64,000 bases of DNA from Ianthella basta (taxonomy: Eukaryota; Porifera; Demospongiae; Verongiida; Ianthellidae): positions 6,247,213 to 6,311,212 of the forward strand of contig OZ025871.1 in the NCBI GenBank assembly GCA_964019415.1, given 5' to 3'. The position numbers and the translations under genes were made by a program. Of this stretch, positions 43,035 to 55,029 are shown piece by piece. The notes below the pieces were generated by a model, which was given only the letters and a program-made list of their open reading frames with translations, searched no databases and was not told where the DNA came from. Numbering within the stretch: the first letter of the stretch is position 1; each line of letters starts with the position of its first letter.

Positions 43035-45890
43035 GTAAGCTGAAGATTTGGATAGTTTAGAAATATGCACTTGCTTCTACACTTCTATGTGTGTTCAACA
43101 GTCTTCAATTGTCTCATAGAATACGTACTGTCTGTGTGTAGCAATAATACCAATATCAATGAGTCTACCCTGTTATTAAACTTGGATGTCATGCCTTGCT
43201 AGTCCATCTGTTAACACTGCCTACGTCTTGTCATGTCATCTTCTGAACAGTCACCCACCATATTTCATGGTGGAGAAGTAGTGCAATGATTGGTATTATA
43301 GAATGGTGTCAGGCTCATAGCAATGTCTCTCAAATGTCTAGAAGCCTTCATTTCATTTGCTGTCTTTCTTGCTGAATTGTCTAACCTACAATGAAATACT
43401 GTCAGTTAAAGGCGATATACTTAATTGTTGGCTTGTAGGCTGCATACAGCTGTCAGAGAAGAAGAATACATCTGTTAAATGACGAAGTCAATTTCTGTGG
43501 GTGCACACTATTTCCCTTAGAAGGCAAGTTACTTTATAGGCCTGTATGGTATGCTACCAACACTTCCCCTTTGGCTGCCCAGTTTTCAGGCCTATATAGA
43601 AGAATAACTGTTACACTACTTTCTTGTGTATTAACCAGCAAAGCCATCCCTATGTAGACAGCACTATTATGCTGTCTATGGTGTGCATCTAGCAGATGTA
43701 ATGCTGCAGGGTAGATTTCAAGTAAGAGGATTGCTGTCTTGTGTATGAGCTTTGTAGCACCATTACTGCTAGTCAATAATTTGCATGCAAGCATTAAATG
43801 CATTATTAATTGTCTAAGTCTACCAGTTTAACCACTAATATTGTCCACCAACTGATCCACTACAGTGGCCAGCAGGAACTATTACTGTGAAAATCTCTGT
43901 GTGGCTAGGTGTAGACATTCTTGGGAGTTTGGAAACTCCACTAGCCAGGGAATGGACAGAGTGATGTTGGTTGTCTCAATTATTATCAAACGTTTGGCCC
44001 AGTCTAGGGCTTACATCAGTGGTAGATCAACAGGACATGGTGACATATATGCACAAACAATTGGGGAAAGGGGATGGTGGGAAAGAGGGTGTAGGCGGGA
44101 ATACAGGTAGTTGTGTGGGTGTATGTTTACAATCCACTAAATTTTAACATGTAGGGTGGGCAATGGACGAGCAGCATTGATGTAAAGAGGGGATAGGGCA
44201 GGAGACAGGATACAGATCATTTGAAAGAACCATACTGTGATCTAATGTGTTGTGTGTGCGTTGTGTGACAGTGGCTAAGAAGGGGCAGAGGCTGTAAGTC
44301 TGTGGTAGGTTGACGTCGTTCCTGTTCATTGCTCACTTGAGTCATGGCACATCAGGTTGGAGATTGCATCGCGTTGTCATTGGACTTCCTGTATCCTTGC
44401 TGCTGCGCTTGAGTCTCCCTCCTTCCTTCCCGGATAGCTAGGCCCCCTAATGTAAAGGTTCGCTTAATCGTTCTGATCGCTCAGGCAGACAACAGGAAAC
44501 TTTACGTCAACATCAATCTGAGCATCAATCAAATCTGATAGCAGCTTCAATGCAAGTCAGCATATATACTAGACTAATACAAAGAGCAAAGATTGCCAAG
44601 GTGGCAGCCAGAGGGCTGTAACTGCATGGTTACTAATTAACAGTGCATAGGAATTTCCGCAAATGAAAATTCTGTTTATGATTCCATTTGATCAGATGCA
44701 GTGCCACTAGAAGTCATACTATTGGTAGGTTGTGAACTACTAAAGCTACTCAGTGTAACTCAAACAGTAGACTATGTAGACAGATGGACTAATAACACTA
44801 GTGTAAGTACTAAAGGTAGTAGGGAATTGAAAGTGATAGACCAACCTGCATAAGTATTGGAATGGCCTTGGTTTTGGAGTCTAATATGCAATCTGAAGTT
44901 TGGATTGCAACTGTCCTTGTGTGCATGACTTATGGGAATCTGATATATAACCAATGGATATTCCATTAAAGATGTAGGAGTAACTGATGTGGAAGATACA
45001 TAGCACACAATTATTTTCAGCACATTTTGGCTATACCCTGGTGTACACATTTTCATTGGAAGTATTCAAATTGCTTCTGTTCATGTACCTAATGTGGCAG
45101 TGCATTCAGTGAAGTATATTAGAACGGTTTCAGGGTGCTCACCACAGTAGTTACATGCATGTCCTGGTGAATGTGTGTTGTGTCAGGTAGTGTCAGGTAG
45201 TGGTGGGTACTCAATGGTCTTTATACAACTTCGTAGGTCACTGAAAGTTGTTTGGGCAGACTTACACAATAGTTTGTAATCGCCCATTGGGATGTAATTG
45301 CAAAGATGTTGGGAAGTGCCCCCTATCTATGGACACGGTTATGCAATGAATTTCTCACATTCCGACTTCGGCCACATACTATCAGACAGACTTGAATATA
45401 GAAGCTTGACTTGGTATGTAAAATTCACAGTACAGCTGTCCTCACATAATAGAAGGAAGCTTTCGATTGAATAAGAATATTGAACAATTTGCCAGACCAC
45501 CTTTAGAGGGCCTTGTGTGTGAGATTACTTTGAAGTTGAGGTGTGAAATCAATCAATGAATCTTTTGCGGTGCATGTACATACTAAATTCATTTATTTCT
45601 TGCTGAAGCGCTGACATAGCCTTTTAATGGTCTCTTTGTTAGGAGTAGTGCATACGTATGCATGCATCTTACTTGCATTAAACTGCTATAGCTCTGAGTG
45701 GATCACAGGGATTAATCTGAAATGACATGCAAATGAAGGTTACCTACATACCACAAGGAAATTTACATTATTCAGTGTGAATTATTAAATTGATTAGTGT
45801 TCCATTTTGAAATCTGTAAAAATTGGTCCCTTCTCATCAAGCCATCTTTTTGGATTTTATTTTGTGATGTGTGCTGGTGTAACAGGATAT
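43035..45890. other. Long intron sequence
   Basis: An acceptor near 43438 followed by AAYSCQRRRIHLLNDEVN is a possible extra exon, but no donor fits. No other gene, RNA or clear repeat is seen. Confidence 0.35.
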
Positions 45891-46038
45891 CAGTTCCCCC
45901 CTCAACTGTAATCCTAGGACTGCAGTTCCCCCTCTAGGATCGCAATTCCCACCGGCGAAACCGTGCCTGCGGAACTCCTGTCCTAGTGCAGGAGTTCCTC
46001 TTAAGAAGTCAGTTGGTGCTGAAAATGTAGCAGTGTTT

Positions 46039-46118
46039 CAGTTGTGTGCAAACCTATACCTCAACAACCAGGGGCAGATCTGCCCCTGGTTGTTGAGGTA
46101 TAAGTTTGCACACAACTG
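46039..46118. repeat. 80-bp near-perfect palindrome
   Basis: CAGTTGTGTGCAAACCTATA... reads the same on the other strand with 40-bp arms and no spacer (centre AGATCT), with only about one mismatch. A cluster of AGTTCCCCC motifs and a smaller hairpin (GGAACTCCTG...CAGGAGTTCC) lie just left of it at 45890-46010. Confidence 0.9.
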
Positions 46119-46345
46119 TGTGGGGTTGAATTGTTTAATATATCATTCTACTTAATTCCATGACCATACAACTATAGCAGTAGAGTTACAGGTAGACTTA
46201 CCAAGCCCTAGCAAATGGGATCTGACTCCAGTAGTTATGCATTAGTCTCGTGTAGCAACCACTTTCTCCTCTACCAATGACATCTTCAATTTAATGTGAA
46301 AGTGAAAAATTTGTCGGCTATGCGATGTTTTTTCCTCTTCTGTAG

Positions 46346-46414
46346 ATGGTGCTACAGTTTGCAAGGAATGTAGAAGCCTACAATGAGCAGATACAACTAT
46401 TATCTATTTTCTGA
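46346..46414 (+). pseudogene. Duplicated NACHT-exon start ending in a stop
   Basis: After the acceptor CCTCTTCTGTAG the sequence reads ATGGTGCTACAG... and encodes MVLQFARNVEAYNEQIQLLS before TGA. The true NACHT exon at 47521 starts MVLLFFRNVEAYNDQMQ. Phase and acceptor are kept, whereas flanking intron sequence is no longer alike. It is either a dead partial duplicate or a poison exon that would end the protein after the Death domain. Confidence 0.65.
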
Positions 46415-46499
46415 ATGTGATACTTCTATTTGAATGCCGATGAAGAGTCGTATTCTTCTTATGATGAAAGGACAGATCATTGTAGTTGGCCTCTGTAAT

Positions 46500-46690
46500 G
46501 TACAGGCCAGGCTAGGTTGATAATAGAGGTAATCACTGGATTTATGCCAAACAGCCTTCTTTATACACCAGTATTAGAGCCATGGAAGGCTGATGGGGCA
46601 GAGCCCCTATTAATGGCAACACTGGTGTAGTGAGCTGGTTGGTGTAAAATCCAGTGATTATCTCTTTCTTGAACCTTACCTGGCCTGTCT
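46500..46690. repeat. MITE family A, copy 2
   Basis: GAGGTAATCACTGGATTT... at the left and its complement (AAATCCAGTGATTATCTC) at the right, with a GGCAGAGCCCCTATTAATG core shared with copy 1 at 29.9 kb. Confidence 0.7.
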
Positions 46691-46849
46691 GTTACCCATA
46701 GCTCTTTGTAATGCACTGAACTAGCTCATGCCAATGAAATCATGCTTATAACTTATATCTTCCCCCCTTATCTGCTTTTGTTGAAACCACAAGTGTTTAA
46801 GTGAGTAACTAGTTATCCTGCCATCCATCAGTACGCCACACTGACGAGC

Positions 46850-46990
46850 GAAACAGCCCTTCTATCTTTGTAGAATGACCAGCTGGGGAAGGTGATCACT
46901 GTTTGCCATCAATAGGAATCCCCCCGCCTTCTAAGACACCACTATACTTGCGTAGAAGGCTGGTCATCATGAAATCCAGTATTTACTTAT
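46850..46990. repeat. MITE family A, copy 3 (partial)
   Basis: Shares CCTTCTAAGACACCACTA and GTAGAAGGCTGGT with the other two copies. Ends are eroded. Confidence 0.5.
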
Positions 46991-47520
46991 TTATTCCATG
47001 AAGCTTTTAACAAGTTAGCCAATAAAACGCAACAATTTGATGGAGCAAGATGTGCATTGAATTGTTGCCACTCACTTATCATTGATGTAGCTACTTATAT
47101 ACGTATTTCTGTATGTTGGAAAGTGCATGTTCATTACAAATAGTACAAGTTCTCTCGCCACCCATTATATCCCAGCCAGTGACAAGCAAAGTGAACCCAG
47201 ATGTGATTGACATGTGTAAAAGAACTATAAAATTGATCAGTGTTTCATCCTTAAAATCAATCTCATTTACTCCTTGCCTTTGGTATAATATAGGTGTGTG
47301 CTACTGGTAGACTGTGAGCTTGCGAGACTATCCAATGTAATTCTAAGGACAAATTGACTCAATGACCTAATGTTTACAGCAGATGTGTTTTGAATCAACT
47401 GTAGATCTGATGGTATTATCGTGAACATGTGACTGATCTTGTGTCATGCAGCACACAACATTGTATGCCTTGTTATGGTTCACTCTAGTACCATATGTTT
47501 GTATCGTCTTCTATATATAG

Positions 47521-49185
47521 ATGGTGCTGCTGTTCTTCAGGAATGTAGAAGCCTACAATGACCAAATGCAAATTGTACAAGACAATTTCTGCAAGGATCA
47601 TACAATGAAGTTTGTAAAGCTTGCAATGGCTCCATTCAAATTGGGCTATGAGAAACAGCAGCAGAGATTTGTTGAAGCAGTGTGCGACCCAGAAGGTGTG
47701 GACAAGGTGTTAACACTTGTCAAAGGCAAAGTGAAGTATGATGATCTCCCTGACATGATAAAACAATTCAAGCTCCTAGTCCTTAGTGGTGCTCCTGGTG
47801 TTGGAAAGAGCACACTAGCACGGAAGTTGTGTCAAGATATATCTAAGAAGTGTAAGCAACATGACTATCAATTGGTGCTTCTGTTGGAGCTGCGGAATCT
47901 AATTGGTTATGTTGGTAGACCTGAGGAGTTTCAAACCAAACACTTGCTGGAGCACTTCAGTGGCCTGATGTGTGAAGGATGCACACCAGAGATGGTGGCT
48001 AGGGCAATTGAAAGGGACCTTGGTAGAGGAGTGCTCCTCATCCTAGACGGCTATGATGAGTTGTCTGCCCCACTGCGCCAGTGTCCATTTTTCCATCATC
48101 TTCTGACACACTCTCTTCAGTCTCCCCTTTCCAGTTGTGACATTGTACTAACATCCAGGTCAATAGTCACCAGTGAGATATATCAGCATATTGATGAGTC
48201 TAAGGCTATTAGGCATTTTGTGAATGTTGAGGTGCTTGGATTTGGAAAGGTTGAAATAAAGAATTTTGCTCGGCAATACTTTGAGGAGCAAGACCGACCT
48301 GACCTGCTGGACTCATTTCTGGATAAGTTGGAGCAGTTTCCCCAAATGAAGGGCCTCCACTCTAACCCAGTGGTGCTGTCTATAATTTGTGTTGTGTACC
48401 TATCCCAGGAAAACCTCCCCCGTACTCTGACTGAGGTGTATGATGCTTTTATCTGTGAGAAGTTGTTGCTAAATTTAAGGTCTTCAGGCACTCAAGCTGA
48501 CTCTGTCTTACACCTTTCTGATGATCATGATTTTTATGAACTCTGCAGCATTGCTTACAACTGTGTTGTTGAACAAAAGGTAATATTTACATCATCAGAA
48601 CTCAAGGGTCTTTCATCAAGGTACTCAAATCGTGAAAGTGGGTGTGGTCTTTTAACAGCACGCCCTGTGGGCAAGTTGAGGTGTACAGTAGCAGCAGTGG
48701 ACAGCTTCTACTTTCTCCATCTGACCGTTCAAGAGTTCCTCAGTGCCATCCACATTTCCAGGCAAGATATTTCAGTTCAACAAAAGATCTGGGACAAGTA
48801 CCTTGGACAGCCCCACATGGCTCAAGTGTGGAAATTCTTCTGTGGGTTAACTAAACTAGAGAACTTTGATGCACTTCACCTCACCTCGAAGGTAAAAGAC
48901 CAGGACTTCTTATTGCAGTCACTTTATGAGTCACAAAATAGTGATGTGACTAGTGCTGCAATGAAGAATGCTTTCAACGACCACCCAGAAGTGAAGCCAA
49001 GGACCCCATACAGTGCTGTGGCTTATGGTTACTGTCTGCAATACCACAAGAGCATGAAGCAACTCACTGTTGTCTGCCGTAAAGACATTCGAGTTCACAT
49101 TGGTAATCTTCTCTCTCCTGTACTCCAGTCAGTTTCTGGATTGCATCTGACGCTCAGTAAATGTCACCCTAAAGGTGAACCTTGA
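47521..49185 (+). CDS. NLR-like gene, NACHT exon
   Basis: The 554-codon frame starts right after the acceptor CTTCTATATATAG. It has a NACHT NTPase core: Walker A GAPGVGKST (residues 90-98), Walker B LLILDGYDEL (172-181), sensor-like DIVLTSRS near 207-214, followed by the winged-helix/superhelical region (GLHSNPVVLSIICVVYL; FYFLHLTVQEFLSAIHIS). It closes with LQSVSGLHLTLSKC, possibly the start of a repeat domain, and TGA. A donor-like CTAAAG|GTGAAC just before the stop (exon end 49174, phase 1) would allow splicing onto 52009. No leucine-rich repeats are visible in the window. NLRs sense danger signals in the cytosol and oligomerise through NACHT; catalytic residues look intact, so this looks like a working gene. 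The methionine at the exon start need not be the protein start. Confidence 0.85.
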   Translation: MVLLFFRNVEAYNDQMQIVQDNFCKDHTMKFVKLAMAPFKLGYEKQQQRFVEAVCDPEGVDKVLTLVKGKVKYDDLPDMIKQFKLLVLSGAPGVGKSTLARKLCQDISKKCKQHDYQLVLLLELRNLIGYVGRPEEFQTKHLLEHFSGLMCEGCTPEMVARAIERDLGRGVLLILDGYDELSAPLRQCPFFHHLLTHSLQSPLSSCDIVLTSRSIVTSEIYQHIDESKAIRHFVNVEVLGFGKVEIKNFARQYFEEQDRPDLLDSFLDKLEQFPQMKGLHSNPVVLSIICVVYLSQENLPRTLTEVYDAFICEKLLLNLRSSGTQADSVLHLSDDHDFYELCSIAYNCVVEQKVIFTSSELKGLSSRYSNRESGCGLLTARPVGKLRCTVAAVDSFYFLHLTVQEFLSAIHISRQDISVQQKIWDKYLGQPHMAQVWKFFCGLTKLENFDALHLTSKVKDQDFLLQSLYESQNSDVTSAAMKNAFNDHPEVKPRTPYSAVAYGYCLQYHKSMKQLTVVCRKDIRVHIGNLLSPVLQSVSGLHLTLSKCHPKGEP

Positions 49186-49806
49186 TGCATGCAACAAATG
49201 CTCACACATCCACCTTGTCTTGATAATTGCACTCGACTTGATCACTTCCTGCCATTTCAGGGTCTATGTATTGCTGATATATGCAAATGTAGTAGCTTCC
49301 CTTAGAGCTCATAGAGAAATATTTGCATGACCTTTTGTTATATTGCATGCGAATTATGCAGTGATGAAGTCCTTGTTGCTGGTAGATTTTAGTTTTTGAA
49401 GTACTGAAACAAATCTTGAAGAATGTAATTGAGCAACTGATACTGAGAACAAAATGTAGCCGAATGCGTGAGGTACACTCAACTTGTATTTAGGTGAAGA
49501 AGCACAATTAACAGAAAGTATGAGATTACCGAAGTAGTCAATAGATGGAGGTGCTAATGCATTAGTCAGGCGTCACATGATCCCTCAGCACATGATGGAT
49601 CAGGTTATGTCTATTACATTAATTTGTCCATGCAGAATGCAATTATGCGCTTTTGAATAATGTACTTACTGAGTAACATTATGCATAGGTTTTGGCTGCA
49701 AGCACACAAAGGCTTGCTAGGAAGTGCCTTGTAACTATCAACACTTATTGCATCGAATGGCTGATTCAGAGACAGGGACAATCGATGGTTCTTCAATCAG
49801 CAACAC
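49186..49806. other. Intron or 3' flank, nothing recognised
   Basis: No exon, repeat boundary or poly(A) signal could be assigned with confidence. Confidence 0.35.
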
Positions 49807-49808
49807 TA

Positions 49809-50503
49809 CAGTGCTCCAATCCTAAAGGTTCCACAATGAGATAGCATAGCTATTACTACGCGATGAAAATTTCGAAATTCTTACACAAACAACATTCCTA
49901 ATGAAAGGGTCTTCCTTTACTGTGCAATTAAAACCCAAAATAGTTTGTGAAATTGAGCATTTCCAGAAAAAAAAACATACTTCAGAATGTCAGCCTTAAA
50001 TTCCCTGAAAATGTCTAATGTCCATTGCATAATCACTGGTGCATTAGGCACACCATATAGTATAGAGACCTAATGTATATACATGTGGCATGTTGTAGTA
50101 CAACTATCCAGGCATCCGCTAAGAGACTATGGGAGCTTAACTCATATTCGCTGGTAAGATCCAATCTTAACACTTTAGGCACTAAAAACACTCTTTAGCA
50201 AATAACTTTGCTTCTAAAGTTTTATGAAGGTGTCTGATTGGGACCAAGATGTACCAAAGATGTTTCCTTAAAAGTTTTGGATCTTAACTATACTTCCCAC
50301 TAGAAATATTACCTAAAACCATAATTCAATTAAGCATAATTTATTCATAGCATGTGTTACATGACCTGTCCTCCTGCCCACACAAGAAATATGTGGTCTA
50401 TCTTGACCCAGAAATGTGTACCACAAATTGTTACTAATCATCACAGAGGCACATTACCTCTTTTTCCACAAAAGCAAATGGAACCTTTAGGATTGGAGCA
50501 CTG
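49809..50503. mobile_element. Tc1/mariner-type MITE
   Basis: Terminal inverted repeats CAGTGCTCCAATCCTAAAGG (about 25 bp, nearly perfect) with TA on both flanks (49807-49808, 50504-50505). CAGT-type ends and a TA target are typical of the Tc1/mariner group. No transposase ORF in the 695 bp. Confidence 0.75.
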
Positions 50504-50505
50504 TA

Positions 50506-52008
50506 GGTTGAATACTGTTGGAAAGCATGAAGGCTCTTGCCAAAGCCAGTTGGCAGAACTACAAAAGCATCTTGCCAGAAACAGAGCCAACACGACCTGA
50601 AGTTGCACTAGCTTCGTAGCAGAATTACCTAGCAGAATTGCCTAGTTACTGGATGGCTTCTGTCGCAGTGTAGAACACTCTTTGGTCTGCTGCCAATTGT
50701 GGATATGAGTACGAGAATATTTCACACCTTTCCTACAATCTGATTGAGCATACAGCTATTGTTTTGGTGTGTAAAAGTCGCTGTTTTAGACTTAACCTCT
50801 TTCGCATGCGGAAGTGTCATGCGACACCTGACACCTGCCTCCTGATGCATGCATTGCCATTTTCATGAATATACTGTATAGATGACTACTTCTTCACCAT
50901 GCACATGCACTCTATCCATAGTTCCAAAGTCATTGCAGTGATGTTGGAGTCCTTTTGTGATTCCTTCAAACGAGTTTGCTGTAGTTGCTCTTACTATAAC
51001 ATTGTGCTGCATCATGCTCATTAATGTAGATTCACCCAGTTTACCATTGCAAATGGTAGTGTCCATTTTGAGTGTAGTGATCTCAGGAAGTTGCATGATG
51101 CAGCTCTATGCTGGAAATGGTGGAGAAAGCTTGTAATGTGGCTATTACAGAACCTAAGCCAATAGCAGAAGTAATTTTGGAGTCATCAGGTTTCTCTGTG
51201 GTGACCACTTTCAGCTCTGATTTGTCCCCTTCAGCATTAATTTGTCAGAGATTCAAGCCATAGTGAGCCTTCAGCGTTCTCCCAGCCCAGTATTCGTATT
51301 TATATACCGAAAGGTGTATTAGTTTTGTCCCATTACCACGGCAAACAGTGTATTGTTTAGTTGCAAACCTCATCGTAAGAATCACTTACTCTTTACGATC
51401 TTGAATTGTGTAAAGTGCAATATAGATAAGTACTACTGACATTTGAGTATATTGGTTTAATTGTAAGAATGTCAGTGAATCTGTATTGGAACAAATTAGA
51501 AAATGCTATTTGTGTCCTGTAATTATACACAATTATATTTATGTAAAATGTAAACAGTTGCTTGTAATAAAATGACGATATTCAAATCTTCATATGTTTT
51601 GTATGCCATTGTTGGTTCATTTTCCTCCTCCATGATCTGTTCAGATTGGAGAGAAGCTGCCGAGAATCTCACAATGCATGGAGATAGACAGGATGCCACA
51701 AGTGAATTTTGTCTTATAACTTACAGATTTGCACGTGTGGCTCTGGGGGTCTTAGTTTTGGGATATGAATAGTGAATAAGTGACTTCACTACTTTCTTAG
51801 GCTGTGCTCTAGCACTAGTAAGTTATGTAACCATGTATTGTAAGTTTTTTTAGTAACTGTATAATTGGGAGGGTGTAATTATGAGCTAGCTTGAGATTTT
51901 AGGATACAATGTAGAGCTGCATCTACGTATCTATATTGTACATAGTTTTGCTCACAAAGACTTGCTATGTTGTGCATTATGTGGTGCTTCCTTCTGTGTC
52001 CCCAACAG
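50506..52008. other. Non-coding stretch, probable intron
   Basis: Nothing supported. It ends in the acceptor CTTCTGTGTCCCCAACAG. Confidence 0.35.
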
Positions 52009-52127
52009 CTGAACAAAGCATTTTCACTTTTCACTTAAGTGATGTTGTCCCACTTGATCTAGTAGCTGTGGAACTGATGTACTGCAACAGGGCTGAAGTG
52101 AACTGTCTTATTTCAGACCCTACACAA
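52009..52127 (+). CDS. Candidate 3' exon of the NLR-like gene
   Basis: Acceptor TTCTGTGTCCCCAACAG and donor ACACAA|GTGAGG bound 119 bases. The frame (EQSIFTFHLSDVVPLDLVAV...) is open in exactly the phase needed to follow a NACHT exon spliced at 49174. The product has alternating Leu/Val but no clear repeat signature. It may be the first exon of a C-terminal sensing domain that lies further downstream. Confidence 0.4.
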
Positions 52128-52675
52128 GTGAGGCGGTGCAAATCAGCACCATGCACTAGCTGTGCATGTATTGCAAGTATTGATCATTCTGTTAGAACAC
52201 AGTTGACATGCACAACAGCATGGTGTGCCATGACTGGTATTATTGTTAGAAAGATATGGCATATTTACACAGTGCACCTCCTTGTAATGGCCTTCTCTTC
52301 GCTCTGTCCGTACAATCATTTATGTATATGGTATGATTGTTCAACTTAGTCAGCAAGAAACTGATCTGCAAGACATTTCTCTCTCATTTGCCTTCCTTCA
52401 TCAGTAAAATTAATGACAATGATACAACTACTACTGTATAAATGGGAAAGGCAGACAGATGCACGATGATGGGTGATGTGAGGTATAACTGATGCGAATG
52501 GCATGGAAGGGGGATTAAAAATGGCAGCTGCTAATAAAGCTTTTACAAAATTTAAAATCAATGGATGAATATTAAGTAATGATAGAATAGAGATTCATTA
52601 CCACGTCTGGACATTGATAAAGGGGGGATTACTTGAGCGTTAAACACGTGGTACACTTTTTTTACCAAAAGGCAA

Positions 52676-52706
52676 AACGTTTCAGCCCCAAAAGGGCCTT
52701 CTTCAG
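52676..52706 (-). ncRNA. Hammerhead-like core of the Penelope element
   Basis: On the minus strand: CTGAAGA, a stem with loop (GCCC, loop, GGGC), then GAAACGTT. It sits about 210 bp past the endonuclease stop, in the terminal repeat, as known for this group. Confidence 0.5.
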
Positions 52707-52914
52707 TTGCACAAGAGTACAAAAAAACAGAACATGCAAGATAAAAGGCAGCAGCAGAATAAATAGGGGATGGCAAGTGCACAAGTGACAGGACCTGATG
52801 TGTATGAATTAAATTAATAAATGAATTTAATGTCAATAAATTGAAATTGTAGTCAAGACGCCATCAGTGCCTGTCACTATTGTGGGGGGGGAGGGAAGGC
52901 GGCCTTGAGGCAGC

Positions 52915-53866
52915 CTAGCAAGGGTTCAGCAACAAACCAGGGTCTAAGTTCATGGCATTTGGAGTGTTCTTAATGTGTAGTGCTTCTTTGACTCTCCTTC
53001 TGTACCAGTCCACATCCCGGTCCACACACGCCGACTCATTCCATTGTATCTTGTGTCCTGTGTTCCACACATGTGTTGCAATGGCATTGTTCGGGTCAGC
53101 TTTCAATACGGCTTTCTTGTGCTCTTCAATACGGGTCTTCATCTGTCTTCCTGTCTCTCCGATGTATACTGAGCCACACTCACAGGGGACCCTGTACACT
53201 ACACACTTCTGTTCCTCCTTGGGGGGTTGGGGCCTTGACATGAGTGAGGAAGCTTCTTAATGTCCGGGATGACCTGAAGGCTGTCTTGATGTTCAGGGAG
53301 CGGCAAACCAGACGAATCCTCTCACTCAGTCCTTTGACGTAGGGCAGCACCAGCATCTTCTGTGTCTCATCTTCTGTCTGCGTGGGAGGACGTCTGCGCG
53401 TTTTGTTGAGTACCCCAGCCGTGACGGCGTGTGGGTAGCCATTTGCCTGGAATACTCTGGACAGGTGGTTCAGTTCCTCTGCGAGACCATCTCCTGTGCA
53501 AAGCTGTTCTGCCCTTGACTTGAGGCATGATACCACACTTGTTTTTCACTTGTGGGTGGTGGTGTGAACGGAAGTGGACATACCGGTCAGTATGAGTCTT
53601 CTTCCGGTACACAGAGGTGGAGAGGGAGTCTCCATTCCTCCTGACCAGCACATCAAGGAACGGCAGCTGGGTCTCCTCTTCAACCTCCATTGTGAACTGG
53701 ATCTTCTCACAGAGATTGTTCAGATGATTCAGGAAGGCGACCAATTGGGTTCTGCCATGGGGCCATATGATGAAGGTGTCATCCACGTACCTGAGCCAGA
53801 GCTTTGGCTCTCTGTTCGCTGTTACCAATGCCGTTTGCTCGAAGTCTTCCATGAACAGCCCAGCGA
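52915..53866 (-). CDS. Penelope RT (palm to thumb) and GIY-YIG endonuclease
   Basis: Read on the minus strand in more than one frame: AGLFMEDFEQTALV and LWLRYVDDTFIIW (RT motif C with both Asp, about 53765), LPFLDVLV, YVKGLSERIRLVCRS (about 53335), then CVVYRVPCECGSVYIGETGR and a DWYRRRVKEALHIKN end, i.e. a GIY-YIG nuclease (GSVYIGETGR, about 53180). The frame changes near 53370 and again near 53210-53240, so it is a pseudogene. GIY-YIG marks the endonuclease-positive Penelope group. Confidence 0.85.
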
Positions 53867-54499
53867 CGTTTTGCCTTTTGGTAAAAATTCTATCATTGAC
53901 CGCTCTGAGCGAGCAACAGCCAAAGAAGCTTACAGATTGAAGAACTTGGAAGAGAAGCTTGCAAGATACGGCAACCATCTCACCTTCTTGATGCGGTGCA
54001 GGAACCACAACATCGTTCCAAGAGGCCTACTGGTGCCACTCCCCGTGAACACGGCGAAAGCCCAACACATTGCCTGGAGGACAGCAAAGGCTCTACTTAG
54101 AGAGCGTATCAAGGAGGTGAGACAGCAGAAACTCCATCTCAAGAAGCAAGTCGCAACACAAATAGGAACGCCACAAACACTCTCTGATGACACTGGAACT
54201 TGTCGACGACTGGAGCAGTGGGCAAGATGGCATGGCAACAGGGTACACGAGAAAGTGAAGGAGAGACAGAGGAAGAAGTTTGACAACCTAATGCAGGGCA
54301 AGAGGTGGGGACAGAGGACAAACCTAGACAAGAACAGACTGGTGGTGAACCTCAGCAGCCAACAACTTACTGAAGCACAGCGAGATGTTCTTGCATTAGG
54401 CTTGAACTTTGCCACAACACCAAAGAGGATACCGGTAGAAGACATCATTGCCAGGACAGAACATGTATGTATGTGGCCAGCGCTTCAGGAATGCAATTA
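53867..54499 (+). CDS. Penelope N-terminal domain, inverted half
   Basis: The plus-strand frame includes LEEKLARYGNHLTFLMRCRN, a Lys/Arg-rich helix region, then VVNLSSQQLTEAQRDVLALG and LNFATTPKRIPVEDIIAR, the conserved block found before the RT of Penelope-like proteins. It stops soon after that block, where the RT would start, so the half is truncated. The frame upstream of 53867 is the complement of the minus-strand RT and not coding. Confidence 0.75.
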
Positions 54500-55029
54500 A
54501 TGTAACGCTTCAGGAATGCAATCAAATATGGCTACAGCGAGCACATTCTTCAGCTTTCAGGATTCCTGCCTACAGCATTCTCCTTCTTCAGCTTCCAGGA
54601 CTCAAAAGGGCACACGGGGCACCTGCTGCATAGCTAGGCCTACCCAATGACACAGCAATCATCACCAGTGGACGACGTGCACACAGCTGGGCCTTCTTCC
54701 AGCTGCTTCAGTGTCCTGAGGAGTGAAAGAAAGCGTGGCTGCTTAGCAACAGGATTTGTCCAATGCAGGCAAATGGACATCGAAAAGTGGAGGCTGTCTC
54801 AGCCTGCTGCTATCTCATCCTGCATGATCCCTCATTTCTAGGGTAAATCTCAGGGTGCTTCCAGTTTGCAAACTGTACCCACACATAGCTGACAGCGTTA
54901 ACTGTTGAAGTTGGCTCTACTTACAATTGCTCTATATATGCGCATGCCCAATGCGATTCTGCTGACATCTCTTGCATACTTATCACCTGCTTCCGCTTGC
55001 TTACTAGCGTGGCTTCTGAGTTAGCTTAC
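54500..55029. other. Non-coding stretch
   Basis: It holds a short tandem of CGCTTCAGGAATGCAAT (about 54480 and 54507) and otherwise nothing supported. Confidence 0.4.

Larger units (their letters stand above)
52660..54465. mobile_element. Penelope-like element made of two opposed halves
   Basis: The minus-strand half (52660-53866) runs from the hammerhead-like 3' end through GIY-YIG to the RT palm; the plus-strand half (53867 to about 54465) encodes the N-terminal part of the same kind of protein. They meet head to head near 53866. The plus half begins with the same ACGTTTTGCCTTTTGG block that lies next to the hammerhead core at 52660-52683. Such inverted partial copies are common in Penelope-like elements and may come from template switching or twin priming. 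The element cannot encode a full protein. Confidence 0.85.

Noticed and set aside
53574-53866. Plus-strand ORF upstream of the inverted Penelope half
   Set aside because: It is the complement of the minus-strand RT; only the part after 53867 matches a protein family.
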